The notes beneath the pieces were generated by a model. The model searched no databases. It was not told the DNA's origin and saw nothing but the letters and a program-made list of their open reading frames with translations. From NCBI RefSeq assembly GCF_000764305.2, contig NW_025939124.1, positions 124,001-188,000 on the forward strand: 64,000 bases of DNA. Reading direction: 5' to 3'. The DNA is from Hyalella azteca (taxonomy: Eukaryota; Arthropoda; Malacostraca; Amphipoda; Hyalellidae). Shown piece by piece: positions 1 through 12,349 of this stretch. Position 1 is the stretch's first letter; every line of letters starts with the position of its first letter. The position numbers and the translations under genes are program-made.

Positions 1-1609
1 AGACGGCCTCTGTATTGTGTGTATTTTAGTGACGTGTAGGTCTGTGTGAGAGGTCTCACTGCTGTGTACTGTGCCTGTGTGTGTGGGTTGGAAGGATCGG
101 CTCGTTCAAAGGTTTAAGGTTGAGTTCCGTTTACGTTTAATTACTTTGTTGAAATGTTCAATTATTTGCATCTCTGACTGAATAAATATTATTATATAAG
201 TAAATATATTACTTAGTCTCATATTTTTTACCATTCGTATCGATGTGGGTAACTTGGCCTGTTATACAAAATGCAGCGGGTCATTTTCGGTGCCCCGCGT
301 GGCTTAAGTTTCTCATCGCGGAGCTGTCGTGTCCTACGTATCCTGTGTATCCCAGACCTGAGCTCCCCAGCTCTCGCGTCGTACATATTCTTGGAATAAA
401 AGTATTTGAGTCTGTCCTACTTATTCTACTTTGAGTCCTCCTTATTCTAGGACTAAGCTCCCGGTTCTCGACTATTCTACATGCAGTAGGTACGAGCCCC
501 AGTTTACCGCGTATCCTACATGCCGTAGGACTGAAATCTCCATCCTATATCCCTCTAGGTTTCCTCAGACAGTTTTGCTCAGTTGCTCTCCCGGCGTCGT
601 GAGGTGAGGTGTTCACATCGATAGCGTCTCGCTCTCTGATAGAACTGCAACAACTCGTCCCACTCAATTAGGTTACGCTTTTTTTGTAATGATTGGGCGC
701 TTGTGCAATACTACAGCGCACTGTCCCCCACAACGCACGACTTCGTGGGCATCGCGAACTGTAATCTTCTTCACGAGAAGTTACTCTGTGTATGCTGAAT
801 GTACATCTCAAAAGTGCTACTCATAATCCGTGTTTTGGATTATCTGGACTGAGTATGAAGTTATCTATGCAGGTGTGATAAATGCGAGGAAAGTTGTGTG
901 GGTTGGCTTACGCTCGTAGCACTGTTAAAGAGGGAACTTCTTACGGCGGACCTGCTGTTAGCTTTAACGCCTCGACGTGCGTTGCCGCGCCGATACAGTG
1001 CTGCTCTCTTCAGCATTTATATTTGATTGTTTCACATTATAACTGCTCTTATTAAGGTTTTAAATCCGTTGGCGTTATATAATGTGATTAATCTGATTAA
1101 TCTTGGCAAGTACGCATTTGTGTTCGATGTGGTACACGTTCGTTTCTGGATGTGGTTCATGACAGTATCAGTCTGGCTTCTCAATTTTTTTCTCTTAGTA
1201 ATGAACATTCATTTTTATATCGAGCGAGTATTACTTGTATTTTCATTATTTCAATGAATAACATCATTAGTACTAAATCAATATGTAATATTAGTAGTGA
1301 TAGAAATATTGTAACGTATTTAAAGTTTTCCTCGTTTTTAGTCGTTAGCTTGTGAGAGGGGTTGATGAATTCTGAAAGCATGGTCGCTTGCGTTTCAAGA
1401 TTCACAATTATTCAAATCACCAATAAATTGTAGGACTAGAATATTAGTTTAGTATAATTATTTATGTTTGATAATTACGAGGATGCAATTATGTGCTGAT
1501 AATTTTGTCCTGGTATATAGTAATGGTTTCAAGCCCTGCCCTGACTCATGCACCTGCGATTCCTGGAACTGTGTCAATCCTCGGACACACGGACCACGGA
1601 GGGAAAAGG
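1..1609. other. Non-coding stretch, no gene seen
   Basis: Open frames here are short and carry no recognisable domain. Around 320-545 there is a loose, heavily mutated repetition of pieces like 'tcctacatg..gtagga', including a 6-bp-arm inverted repeat at 514-530. I see no RNA gene or mobile element. Confidence 0.6.
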
Positions 1610-1800
1610 AGGGGAGAGTGGGATGCTTGCGCACGGGGGAAGAGTGGGATGCTCTGGGTACGAGGGAAGAGTGGGATGCTATGGGCACGAGGGAAGAGTG
1701 GGATGCTCTGGGCACGAGGGAAGAGTGTGATGCTCTGGGCACGAGGGGAAGAACGGGATGTTGTGGGAACGGGGGGGAAGAGTGGGATATTGCGGGTACG
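1610..1800. repeat. Minisatellite, about 28-bp unit, about 7 copies
   Basis: The core is 'gatgctctgggcacgaggga' followed by 'agagtggg'. The inner copies are nearly identical; the first and last copies have drifted. The unit is not a multiple of three, so the overlapping frames in all phases that look like repetitive proteins (WDALGTREE-type) are by-products of the array and not genes. Confidence 0.93.
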
Positions 1801-2429
1801 GTGGTGCAGATTTGAAACGTATATATGAGTACCTTAGTTTGGAGGCCTGGGCTCTCAATAGTGCACGGTGTCGTGCCTAGCTATACATGTGGCTGGGAGC
1901 TCGGTATCGTGCTCACTTAATGGTAGGATACTACAGAGCTGCAATATACTGCAGAGATGCAATGCAGTAGTGCAATATACTGCAGGTATAGTAGAGATGG
2001 GTAGCGTCATTTGAAAGGAATTCGGATTGATACTTAAACGCAATATAAAACAGAAACATCAAGTGCAATCGAACGATTACTTTGAAGTATGTCTTCCCTT
2101 AGTGTTCTTAGGAAACACAAATATGCAATTTATGTTTTCACTTTTTGCGGATTTGGAAACTTTCTCGGATTTCCCGATCAGTTTTTCTATAAATTTTTAC
2201 CTTCATTAAGGGGACTTAAATGGCAAGTCCTTCGCTCCCTTCATTGCTGGCGAGCGCCCCTGTTGTTACAGGGGGAAGATCGGCGCCGGTGTCCCATGCA
2301 AAAAAAGTTTTAAATTTGAAAAAGGTGAACGGAGTTTCCAATCAACCTCCCATAGAGAGTTGTTGGCGTACATATATGAATGCGTTTGCCAACACTGGGA
2401 CATATAGAGGAAATATGATTAAATACGAG
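1801..2429. other. Non-coding stretch with a short two-copy repeat
   Basis: No gene is seen. At 1940-1985 the 15-mer 'tgcaatatactgcag' occurs twice with a 31-bp period. The frame around 2220-2645 has no recognisable domain and contains the next repeat. Confidence 0.55.
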
Positions 2430-2500
2430 TCTCTTACACGCATCATAGACACGCAGTCTTTTACACGTATCATAGACACGCAGTCTTTTACACGCATCAA
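2430..2500. repeat. Short tandem repeat, 27-bp unit, about 2.6 copies
   Basis: The unit reads 'ttttacacgtatcatagaca' followed by 'cgcagtc'. Copies differ by one or two bases. Confidence 0.85.
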
Positions 2501-3046
2501 AAACTATATTGCAAATAGTGTGGAATTTTTCGCATCGCTCTATCAGATGCCATTACTAACGAGTCAAGTCATAATACTTTCCTGCACAGTTCATGGTGAA
2601 TCTTCTCCTCTCGACTCCGCATTGAACGCGACAGCTCATGCTGTATAGCGAACTCCTTGCGTGGAATGAGATGTGTAAAAATCCTTGTTTTAATCCTTGT
2701 TCATCTGGAGTCGATTGCGACTCAGCAAGGAATTTCACCGTTGGTCAATGGAGGTTTCATTCAGATTGTTATTCGTTTAAAAGTTCTGTGTGTTGTTGAA
2801 TAGAAATTTTCGACTCATCTCTCGTGGTTAATTTGTTAAAGAGGATCGTCACGTATCAAAAGTTATTTTGTTAGAAAATTTAGTTGACTGAAAATGTTAG
2901 TTTATTTATTTATTTAAAACAATATTTGGCTAGAAATGTTAGTTGATTGGTAATTTTAATTTCTTTTGGAGATGTTAGTTCGTTGGAAGCATTATTTATA
3001 GGACATTAATGGTCGATTGGAATTTCTTTTTTAATAGACAGTTCCT
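2501..3046. other. Non-coding stretch, nothing seen
   Basis: AT-rich sequence. Loose copies of 'atgttagttgattgg' occur between about 2880 and 2990. No coding, RNA or mobile-element signal was recognised. Confidence 0.5.
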
Positions 3047-3186
3047 GTCCGCGTGCCTGCAGTCCGTGTCCGCGCGCCTGCAGTCCGTGTCCGCGCGCCT
3101 GCAGTCCGTGTCCGCGCGCCTGCAGTCCGTGTCCGCGCCTGCAGTCCGTGTCCGCGTGCCTGCAGTCCGTGTCCGCGCCTGCAGTG
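3047..3186. repeat. GC-rich minisatellite, 21/18-bp units, 7 copies
   Basis: The unit is 'cctgcagtccgtgtccgcg' with a variable 'cg' tail. Five copies are about 21 bp and two have lost exactly 3 bp, giving 18 bp. Because both lengths are multiples of three, the array stays open in frames on both strands (ADTDCRR-type repeats on the minus strand). I see no sign that it is a gene: the flanks are AT-rich, with no splice sites or long frame. Confidence 0.93.
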
Positions 3187-6100
3187 CGCAGTCCATCAAT
3201 AAGGAAGCAGGCTCAGGAACGTAATCTCGCTCCGATTCATTCAAAGTGCTTTAAAGAAGCAATCTGGGCCGCGTGGCTGGACAAAGCTCTGCTTGAGCCG
3301 CGACGATGTTCTTGATGTTGCGTTTCGAGGTGATGCTGCGTCGTGGATGTGGTGATGTTGGATGGTACTTGTGTTGTGACAGAGGGGGTTATGGTAGTGG
3401 TGTTTTTATGCGAGTATTAGTGTTTTTGATATTTTCTGTTTTCGTTACTTTTTTATCGTGCAAAAGTACTTTTTCCGTGTATTTTAGCTACTGAACGCTA
3501 GATTTCAATTTATCTTATTGAAATAAATTTGAAATTCAGCATTCACGGTGGTTCATTCATCTCGGGGAGTTTGCGTATCTACTCTGGTGGTGAGTCAGCA
3601 GCGCCGGTCACGCGGTGCTCAGCTCGTCTGTGTTCCTATTGCCTTATCAAGTTAATTAGGCCATTAAGTTAACTAGAAATTACTTAAAAATTAATTACCA
3701 CTCGTAGTCCCACGTTAATACTAAAATATTCAATTCTTTTACGTTTCCATTAATTGCAAGAGCTTTTGTTTGCTTTTGCATTTAAAATTCTGTGTTGCTC
3801 CAAATAAGAAGCCTGCATTGTTTTGCATCTTGGTTATTTTTATTTCTCTTGAATTTCACAAATGGTGGTCGGTGAGGACGCTGCGTGGCGTTTTGATCAA
3901 TCGGGATTGAAATAATCTTAATTATTGTCATTAATTAATAACGCTGACTTTCATTCATTTATAATAATGCCATTCATGAATGATAATATTGTCATTCATT
4001 AATAATAATATAGTCATTCATTAAAAAATCCTATTCAATTTAATGCTGAAAGTGAAACATTTCCACGAGACGACAGCTATTTATGAGCTTACAATGATTC
4101 CCTTTATCTTTTAATGTTTTAATTTGCGTTTAAAGAGATTCCATTCCAGACGTGGACGTTTGTTTTATGACCCGCTAAGACGATTTATTATGATATGTTT
4201 TCTATATAACTTGAGACCGAATAATATTCAATAGAATTTATAACCAGCCGTGTCAGGAATCTGTCAGAGGGCACGCACATATGTAATTCCGATGATATCG
4301 GGAGCTGAGATTGCAGCGAGCGGTGGCTCGGAGACATCCCTAATATGCATCAATGGAAAGACATGTCGTAGCGGCTGGACTTGCACGGTGGAATTTAAAT
4401 TAGGCTTGTATCAGAACGGCCTTCAGGGCTATCATTTAACTGAATTGATCGATTCTGTTCACCTTCATACTGGATATCTCGGTGACTTCATTACGAAAGT
4501 ATTAAAGAGAAAAGGAGATTTGAGACTAATAGCTTCAACTGAGAGAAATTAGCTATTTGTAAGATGATTAACCTTACACATGATTTAGAAACATGTACTA
4601 ATTCTGGCAACGAAAAAGATGACTCCTGACGCGCTCGTCGAGACCGCTTGCGTATCGTGCGACACGGCATGCCTCATTTGCATATATAGTGCACTATTTT
4701 TATCATAGACTTACTGAAGCTCGCTCTCGGGATAATATTATGCGAATGTTACATAATCTGGTAAAATGTTACAAATTGAATGAATTAAACGGTAAAACTG
4801 GTACGTGATGTTGGATTGAAAGATCAGTCTTATATTTTCATATCCCTTTGTATTTTTGAACGAATTCTGAAGTTATAGTGATTTCTGGTAATTAACATCG
4901 CAAAAATAAAAATCTAACCGTCGTGTAGATGCAACTTACGCCGTGAGCGTGTTGCGGGTGAGTTTAGCTAGCCTTCAATAGTGAAACAGTTGGCTGAGCC
5001 GAACTTTTCTGGCAGTAATTAAACGGTTACCAAACATACAAAACAACTTTAAAACAAATGTTTTTTTTTTTTCATGAAATCCTACACTGCAGTTTTTACT
5101 GAATGACAGGCACGGAGAATAATGAGTGCCAGAAGAGGTTAAAAGACGTATATTAGAGTAAAGTCTACGCTGTATGTGCATCAGGTTTCATTAACTCGCG
5201 ACCACGTTTCTTGTAATAGTTCTCTCGATTATGTCTGGTCTTCAATCATGTGTGTATCTCTGAATGAAATCTGGGCCATAAATTAACTTTCATATAAATG
5301 CTATGGTCGGGTAACTTTCTTTGCGAGGCTTATATGTAAACTTTTAGAATTACCTTGTCTTCACATTTTGCCCAAATGACACAATTAAGTTTGATTTATA
5401 AAAAATATATGCAATATGTATCGACACTGTATGAAGAACTATCGACGACCTTTGCAAAAAATTTTCTTAAATTTATTCGGTATCGAATGGTACTTTTAAT
5501 TCGCAATTTAGGCAGCAATTTGAAATGAGTAAGTTTTTCATTCGCATTAATAAAATTGACTCTTTTATGTGACGTTATTGAGATATTTTTACACGGAATA
5601 ATTTCAGTTTCAGTTCACGTTGTTCCAAATACAAATACAAGGTATAGCATTTGTTCTGAAACTTTGATTAATGATCAAGCGTAATGTGGGACGCGAGAGA
5701 CGTGCTTTCCAGACCTCAACGTTACTTGGCTTGCACATTATGTCGGAAACAACAGATTAAAATGACCATTATTTTTCCACTAAGTTTTCGTAATAAATTA
5801 ATATCATGCGCGAGCCTGCAATTAATTAGGAAACCCTGACATTTGCAGACATATTTACATTCTAATTTGAAAGAAAATTATCTGGTTTTTAACGTTCGAC
5901 AATTTTTTGTCTCACGCGGAGTCCTGATGTTTCAATAATTTTTAAAAGAAGACTCTCGATAATAAACAAATTAATCACACACTGAATACTCTAATTTCCC
6001 GTTGATGAGTCACAGTCCCATTTTTCAAATCTAAACTTCGCTATCAAAGCGTGCGTAACTTCTATTTGATTTAACAACCTTCAGTTCTCGCTTTTCCGTA

Positions 6101-6191
6101 TGATGATCACCACATAAGTTCAAACATTGTCATGTAAAACGCACTACAAAATAGCCAATTAAAGGCCGTAGGTCGGGCAAGGACAATTAAC
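3187..6191. other. Long non-coding stretch
   Basis: No supported gene. An AT-rich block at about 3925-4035 repeats 'gtcattcattaataataat' loosely three to four times. The 100-residue frame starting near 4250 has no recognisable domain and no splice or start context that would support it. Confidence 0.5.
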
Positions 6192-6226
6192 GGCCGGGGC
6201 TCGAGTTTTTAGCATTCGCCCCGGCC
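6192..6226. other. GC-rich hairpin
   Basis: The perfect 9-bp arms 'ggccggggc' (6192-6200) and 'gccccggcc' (6218-6226) flank a 17-base loop in otherwise AT-rich DNA. The function is unknown. It may be a remnant of a mobile element or a chance stem. Confidence 0.6.
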
Positions 6227-7401
6227 ATTTTAGAGTAATTTACTGTATTACTGAATTTGTTTTCAAAAATATCGTTAGTGGTTTTTGTTCATCAAAATAC
6301 AATATCGATTCAATCGCTTAATGCTCACTGGTGAATCATATCTTCCTTTGTTACATAATAAGTGACGTCGACATAAGAACAACTAACTAAAGATACGCAT
6401 AAAATATGCGCATACTCAATGTAAACTAGCCAGTAAATTTCCGCAACATTTTTATAGTGCGTGATATAAAAAATTTTACTGACGAAGAATAAATAATTTA
6501 AGAATATGTTTTTTTCACTCAGCAGCAGTTCCCAAGGACGTTGACGAGGTGAATTGAAATGTCGAAAGCGAACTGCGAGCAGAAATTTTCCCAGTTTAAA
6601 TTTTCAGATTTTCAATGTTATTAAGATTGGAGAAATATTGTTGTGTGTTCTGCCAGTTGCAGTTTTTGAGATCCGTCCTAGTATATTGGTTGATATGCTG
6701 ATGTACAGGAGGTCTGCTGAATAAAAGATATTATTTCTGTTATTTCGCAGCGCACGAATAGTTCCAGGAGCGTTCGGGCTTTTTATTGTAATGGTTAGGT
6801 AAGGTTGACTCGAAGTGCGATCCTTGCGCAACACCTGCGAGTCAGCTTAGAAAGTAAGGGGTGTTGCTAGGGCAGCCACTAGTTACACCTTGCATCACAG
6901 TAACCATTCATACTAAATTATTAATTTCAAGCATTATTCTAATAATTTATTTAAAAATGAAATTAATTATTACGATTTCCAGCTGAAATACGTTTATACA
7001 TTTGATGCAAGGATGTCGTTGAAATGTTATGACTTCGTCTCGTCTCTTCGCATGTCCAATTATCCCTACCGTTATTTAATTAAGAGCCGTCAAAGAGGAC
7101 TGGTCTATTTCCGCTCTCTGACGTCCTCAAGTGTTATTGACAAGATGTTGAGGTAGAGTATCAAAAGTGCGCGGCCGTGGCACAGAGTTGGGACCGTCCT
7201 ACCGAGTTGCAAAAGTGCGATAGCGGCACAAATTTGTGGCTGTGCTGCCTCTACGACCGTGACACATAGTTTCGGCCAACGGTTGCTTTGCAACATGCTG
7301 CATATGTATAATTCAGTTGTATTCGAGACACAGAGTGGAGGCCGGGTGGCAGAGTTGACATATGCCGCGACTCGCTTATTTGGACAGAGTCGCAGAGTTA
7401 C
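6227..7401. other. Non-coding stretch with diverged outliers of the next repeat
   Basis: No gene is seen. Between about 7160 and 7340, pieces such as 'ggccgtggcacagagttgg' and 'gaccgtgacacatag' resemble the 19-bp array that follows. They may be older, decayed copies of it. Confidence 0.45.
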
Positions 7402-7566
7402 GACCGTGTCGTAGTGTTGCAGCCGTGTCGTAGTGTTGCAGCCGTGTCGTAGTGTTGCAGCCGTGTCGTAGTGTTGCAGCCGTGTCGTAGTGTTGCAGCC
7501 GTGTCGCCAGATTGCGCCGTGTCGTAGTGTTGCAGCCGTGTCGCCAGATTGCGCCGTGTCGTAGTT
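7402..7566. repeat. Minisatellite, 19-bp unit, about 8-9 copies
   Basis: The unit is 'tgtcgtagtgttgcagccg'. The last part contains two variant copies in which 'gccagattgcgccg' replaces the usual spacer. Open frames across it on the minus strand (YDTAATLRHG-type) are by-products. Confidence 0.93.
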
Positions 7567-8672
7567 TTGTTGCCAGGCGGAATCGCTGTCTCATCGGTGC
7601 CGAGTTGTCGTGTCGCTTATGTTACATGAACGTGGAATAAAGAGGACTCGGTCTTGGATTTCTAGGACGTCAACCTTGCAGTTCTCATGATATATGCACT
7701 TAACTGTCAGGAGCAACAAAGCCTCACTGCGCACACCGCGTCTGACTTTCGACACTACGCTTCGACGTAATCTAAAGCCGAACCGAAGTCCTCTTTGATA
7801 TCTCAACTCAACTCACGTTTTGTTAGTGAAACACTTGTTCCTAAAACGGGTATCATTGTCACTGAAAAGTCATTAGAGTGGCGTAATTATCTTCATCTTT
7901 GTGATTACTGAATATCATCCATTTTTAAGATAACTAATAATTTAACTCATACATTTCTTCAATTTTCGATGATGTTAGTGCAATTGCAATCGGAAAAGTG
8001 CCGACTCTTTATTTAAAAATTGTTCAGTTGATGAACCAATGAGAACGTGGCAAATGAGCAGTTTCTTTAGTGTGTACGATGAGTCATGAAGATAATAATT
8101 ATTTGATGATATCTGTTGAATTTGATTTGTCCGGCACATTACCGGGCTGGTCACGGTCTTCTGATGAGTTTTATCGGTTGGTGTAGAATTTATAATGTCC
8201 TTGTAATTTTTTTACAGTAAGGTAGTATGGATTTATGCTGGCAAAATTGTAATTAATTCCCCTGAAACTAGAGTACTTTTTATAATAAATACTGACTTGT
8301 TATGAGGTTTTAATGCCAGTATTAAGCTATTTCTGGTGTGAGGGATTACATAAGAGAAGAAAATTTTCTAAATTGCTTCGCTCGGAAAAATGGCGAGAAC
8401 ATCGCCTTGGATATTTTTGTGAAAATTGCTTTTTGGATGACCATAAATTTGATTTATAACACCATGTGCCATGCAACAAATATAAGCTATTCGTTACAAA
8501 CTAGTGGCGTGATCTAAAAGGACTGAATAAAACTCTCCGGCTGTTTGAATATGATAGTTTATTTTAAAGTTGTCCTTGTTCAGTGTTAGTGTCATGTAGT
8601 GCCAACGTGGTTCGAGGACTCGAGCAGCTCTGAGGAGACATGGGACTTTATTGAACTTTGTCACCACCGACG
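7567..8672. other. Non-coding stretch, nothing seen
   Basis: The short frames have no family resemblance. No mobile element or RNA gene was recognised. Confidence 0.5.
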
Positions 8673-8829
8673 ATGACGGCATCACTGGAGGTAAAGGCCC
8701 AGGACCATGAGTGGTCCAGCGGGCCTCAGCGCTTCATCAGGAGCCTCAGCCAGAGGGTAGGAGGCCAGCTGAGGCCCAGGAGGCGCGTCGAAAGGATATG
8801 GATGAGTCTACGTGAACACAGACTCACGG
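8673..8829 (+). CDS. Candidate coding exon ending at a strong splice donor
   Basis: An ATG at 8673 opens a frame of 52 codons plus one base. It runs into the donor-like sequence 'acgg|gtgagtgcc', with GT at 8830-8831. The stretch is much more GC-rich than its flanks and encodes a basic, Arg-rich peptide with residues such as WSSGPQRFIRSLSQRVGG and RPRRRVERIW. It would be a first coding exon leaving phase 1. The product is not recognised. The frame stays open for a few codons upstream of the ATG, so an internal exon is possible, although no good acceptor is visible. It does not splice in frame into the exon at 22,272, because that exon has an in-frame stop upstream of its ATG. A chance GC-rich frame remains quite possible. 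Confidence 0.3.
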
Positions 8830-9592
8830 GTGAGTGCCCTCGGCTTTGTGTGTGAGGAACGTGTGGGTGTATTATGGGTGAGGGAGTTGAGGGAGTGTCA
8901 CGTGGATGTTGTGGGTGTCCTCAGGTTGAGGAAGAGAAGTTTGTAAGGGTTTGTGTCCTGAGAAATTCTGGTGAATGTGAGTGTAGGATGTGAGAAATTA
9001 TGGGTAAAAATAATAGATCAGTAAGATCAGTAAGAGTGGTTGTTGTTCATGAACGGAATTGGACGGAATGAAGCAATGGAAGCGACGGAGTTAAGCATGC
9101 GAGTGCGATGTTAATAAATTCTACATAGCGTGTGTCGGTTGTCTGTTTTTTCACATCTTCAAAACTGAACGAACACGAGAGGCAATTTGACTTTTGAACG
9201 TGCAAGTATTGGCAGGAATCAGTATGTTCTGTGCATCCTTTTATGTTCGATTGCTTTAAACGCAAAGGCGTCAAAACCGAAAATCATACACATTTTATTC
9301 GAAAAAAATTCGAATTAATAATTGTAACGAAATTGTGTAGTAATTTGTTTAATGTAAATTACCTACTGGTGTAGGTGACGCATCACACCGCATACGTAGG
9401 TGATGATTTATGGTAGGTATTCGCGCGCAATGAAGTAAATAGCTCTGTCGTGAGCATCATTAGCTCCTCGACTGAAGGCAATCTAGCTACAGGTCGCTCA
9501 GGGGCTGGTCCTTAACGACGATCTCTGCTAACGTCGTCTCGGGTGGTTGTGTTCGATTTATCAACGCTTGCATACTACAACTAAAGACTGTA
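8830..9592. other. Possible intron start, then nothing seen
   Basis: Sequence from 8850 to about 9040 is G/T-rich ('gtgtgggtgtattatgggtg'). The rest is AT-rich with no coding, RNA or mobile-element signal. Confidence 0.45.
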
Positions 9593-9757
9593 GACTCAGG
9601 TCTTTAACTTCTGAAAATTTCCCGAAGCTTTATTGAGTTTCTCGGATGGAGACTCTGGTCTTTAACTTCTAAAAATGTCCCGAAGCTTTATTGAGTTTCT
9701 CGGATGGAGACTCTGGTCTTTAACTTCTAAAAATGTCCCGAAGCTTTATTGANTTTC
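9593..9757. repeat. Tandem repeat, 58-bp unit, 2.8 copies, with an ambiguous base
   Basis: Copies begin 'gactctggtctttaacttct' at 9593 (variant 'gactcagg'), 9651 and 9709. The third copy breaks off after an N at 9753. Copies two and three are essentially identical where they overlap. The N at the broken end suggests that reads disagreed on copy number or on the junction. Confidence 0.9.
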
Positions 9758-10390
9758 GGTTGTGTTGGTGGACTGGAGCTCCGACTGTCATTGTTGTCAT
9801 TGAACGGGACGGGTGCCGCAGCGGTACAACAAAGAACGATCCAGCGCCGCTATCGGTTTTGTTATCGCAGCAGAAGCTCATTAAGATATGCTGCCGCTGC
9901 CGTCGAGTGGCGTTCTAGTGTGAGGAGTTTTTTTTTAGATTTCATGTTCTTTACTTGTTCCATTACAGCCTGATTGCTGCTCATACTTTATTCATCTCGT
10001 GTGCTGAACGCGGATGAATTGTTAATAACAGGTTTTAGTCTACAATCAGAATTGATTTCGCAATGTGAGCAGAATCAATTTTGCTTCGATAGACTTTTAG
10101 CTATTTGATAAACGATATTACAATTTGAGCTTGATGCTTATTCCTCAATTTTCATGAAATTTTAAAAGCGCTTAATTCTCACCGCGAGCGTTAACATTTG
10201 CTGCATTATTTGCGTGTCGGCAATTTTTCATTTGATCGACGTACGTCTCTAATGCGCCTTCTTATTCGTGCTCGCTAATCTCGCATTAATCACACCGTAA
10301 TACCTGTGTTGCGAGTGTAATCCTACATTAATCCCGCCTCACGGCTCAGTGTTCTGACAAGATTATCCGTCTTATGTATGGCGCAATATT
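9758..10390. other. Non-coding stretch, nothing seen
   Basis: No gene, RNA or mobile element recognised. A run of eight to nine T residues lies near 9930. Confidence 0.5.
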
Positions 10391-10585
10391 GTGCTGAGGG
10401 ATGTGCCTGTCTGGTGCATGACGGTGCGGAGGGATGTGTCTGTCTGGTGCAGACTGTGCTGAGGGATGTGTCTGTCTGGTGCATGATGGTGCTGAGGGAT
10501 GTGTCTGTCTGGTGCATGGCAGTGCTGAGGGATGTGTCTGTCTGGCGCATGACAGTGCTGAGGGATGTGTCTGTCTGGTGCGAGG
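10391..10585. repeat. Minisatellite, 33-bp unit, 6 copies
   Basis: The unit starts 'gtgctgagggatgtgtctgt' and continues 'ctggtgcatgatg'. Copies begin near 10391, 10424, 10456 and 10489, with two more following. The unit is a multiple of three, so frames on both strands stay open and give false repetitive proteins (LSTVMHQTDTS-type on minus, GCVCLVHD-type on plus). Confidence 0.93.
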
Positions 10586-12281
10586 CACCACATTCCCTCG
10601 TGCGTGTTGTTCGTGTGGTCAATATCCTGGCTCCACATAACCTGTTGCTCTGAGCACGACCTGTTCAATACGCTCAGCGTTGATGTTGCGCTCACGACAG
10701 TTGCTCACTTCAGCCCTAGAGCGACGGCCTTCGTTAAAGCTGATGCTCAACGTCACCTGGGAGACTCGCGTAACTTCCGACGCTCCCTTCAAAATTTTCA
10801 CTTGCAAACGTCTCTTGTGTCAAAAAATGGGAGAGTTGCCCTAAAAATTTTGCAAGTTTTTTATAATGTATATATTTCATATTTATGTACAGTTCTACGG
10901 TGTCAACGACAACTTCTAAACTTAGCTACGGGTAGGTGCTTGTTCGCGTGGTGTTAAATTATATAAATGGGAACCCGTGCTTCTTCGTGGACTTTACTTA
11001 TGCCAATCTGTTCATTATTATCCGAGAGTTTATTCCTTCCGTTTTTACATGTTTATTGCTCACTATTCCCGCGTTATTCACCCGCGCCTGTTTTCGCAGA
11101 GTTTATAATTTCTCACTTCTCTAATACTTATAATTTCTATATTAGGTGGTTTTTATCAGTATACTCAGTTTTACAGTAGTTATCATCCTTCTCTTTAATG
11201 ACATTTATCATTCGTTTTTAGTGGAATTTACCATCCCTCATTTCTGCGATCGCTATCATTCCTCATTTCGAGAAAGTTCCGCAGGAGTTGCCGCTATATT
11301 TGGTCCGGTGGTAAACCGAGTTTCCGGCCTTTAGAGTGAGTTGCCGGACTCAGATAGCGACTCCCTCGCAACTCCTGGCCCTTTCGCGATGTTCGTATGT
11401 TTAATAAAAATCATTTTACCATATTTTTAAAGGTGAATAATCAGGCCAAACTGCTTTATTTGGCTCCCTAAACTCATCTTTTTTTCAACTCATCATTTTT
11501 GATGTTGAACGAAATTGTTCATGATTCCCAGTTAGAAATTAATGCCAACATAATATATCTCCGGTTGTATGCCACACTACACTCTGCGTAACGCAATGAT
11601 CTTGTGGAGCAAGCTAGTTAATTGGTCTCTATTGTTCAGTAAGGTTTTAAACAATCTTATCGAATTGTTTTAAGATTAATGCCATAAAATTATTTTCGAG
11701 ACCATACTTCTTGGACTGGACATATAGACTGCTATACTAACGTCAACCTTGACTGGTATTAGTGGAAGTAGAAAGTGAAATAATTTTCTCTATATTTAGA
11801 TTTGGATTTCTTTGACATCATTATAACATCTTATTGGTCGATTCCATTTCTTATCGAGTTCTAGTCATCGATTGAGAGCGAGAGCGCGTTTCATATCAAG
11901 ACCGTGTCCTTCCGTTGGTTATGAAGAAGATACTAGTTTTTTGAGTTTTCGATGACGTTTTCACTGAGTTTTCGACGTCCCCGGATGGGGAAAATCAACT
12001 TGTAGACGTGATTTTGATTGCCACCTCCGCAAGGCTAGTGCTTCTCCAAGATCGTGTCAAAGATGTTAAATTTTTCCCGAAATGATGCTGTTCACTCCAT
12101 GTTTTCAATCTAAAAACTATTACGGAACTATTTAGAAAATTTATTTTTACAGTTAATTAAGTTGAGCGAGCACAAAATGCTTTCACGTTACACTTTCATA
12201 GCCTGGAAAGAGGAATGACCCTGCGCGTAATATATACGCGTTATATAAAGTTTTAATATGTATCGTAATTCTTCATTGACT
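10586..12281. other. Non-coding stretch with one imperfect inverted repeat
   Basis: No gene recognised. At 11281-11297 and 11354-11380 the blocks 'caggagttgc' and 'cgctat' recur inverted, with an 8-base insertion in the second arm. This could be a decayed miniature inverted-repeat element. The short Leu/Ile-rich frames at 10,930-11,330 have no recognisable domain. Confidence 0.45.
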
Positions 12282-12349
12282 GAACTTTTTCTGTCTTTCT
12301 TGCAGGTAAGCGATCTCGGCCATGAAAATAGATGCAAAGCTAAGCCTCC
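12282..12349 (+). promoter_or_regulatory. Possible recursive splice site with a 44-nt micro-exon
   Basis: A pyrimidine tract 'ttttctgtctttcttgcag' ends in AG at 12304-12305 and is followed at once by 'gtaagcg', so acceptor and donor abut. A branch-point-like 'ttgactgaac' lies about 20 bases upstream. A second donor, 'cctcc|gtgagtatg', starts at 12350. The 44 bases between (12306-12349) could be an exon, open in frame 1 only (VSDLGHENRCKAKP). This layout, a reconstituted donor right after the acceptor with a second donor downstream, matches recursive-splice exons known from animals. There is no transcript evidence, and chance is possible. Confidence 0.3.
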
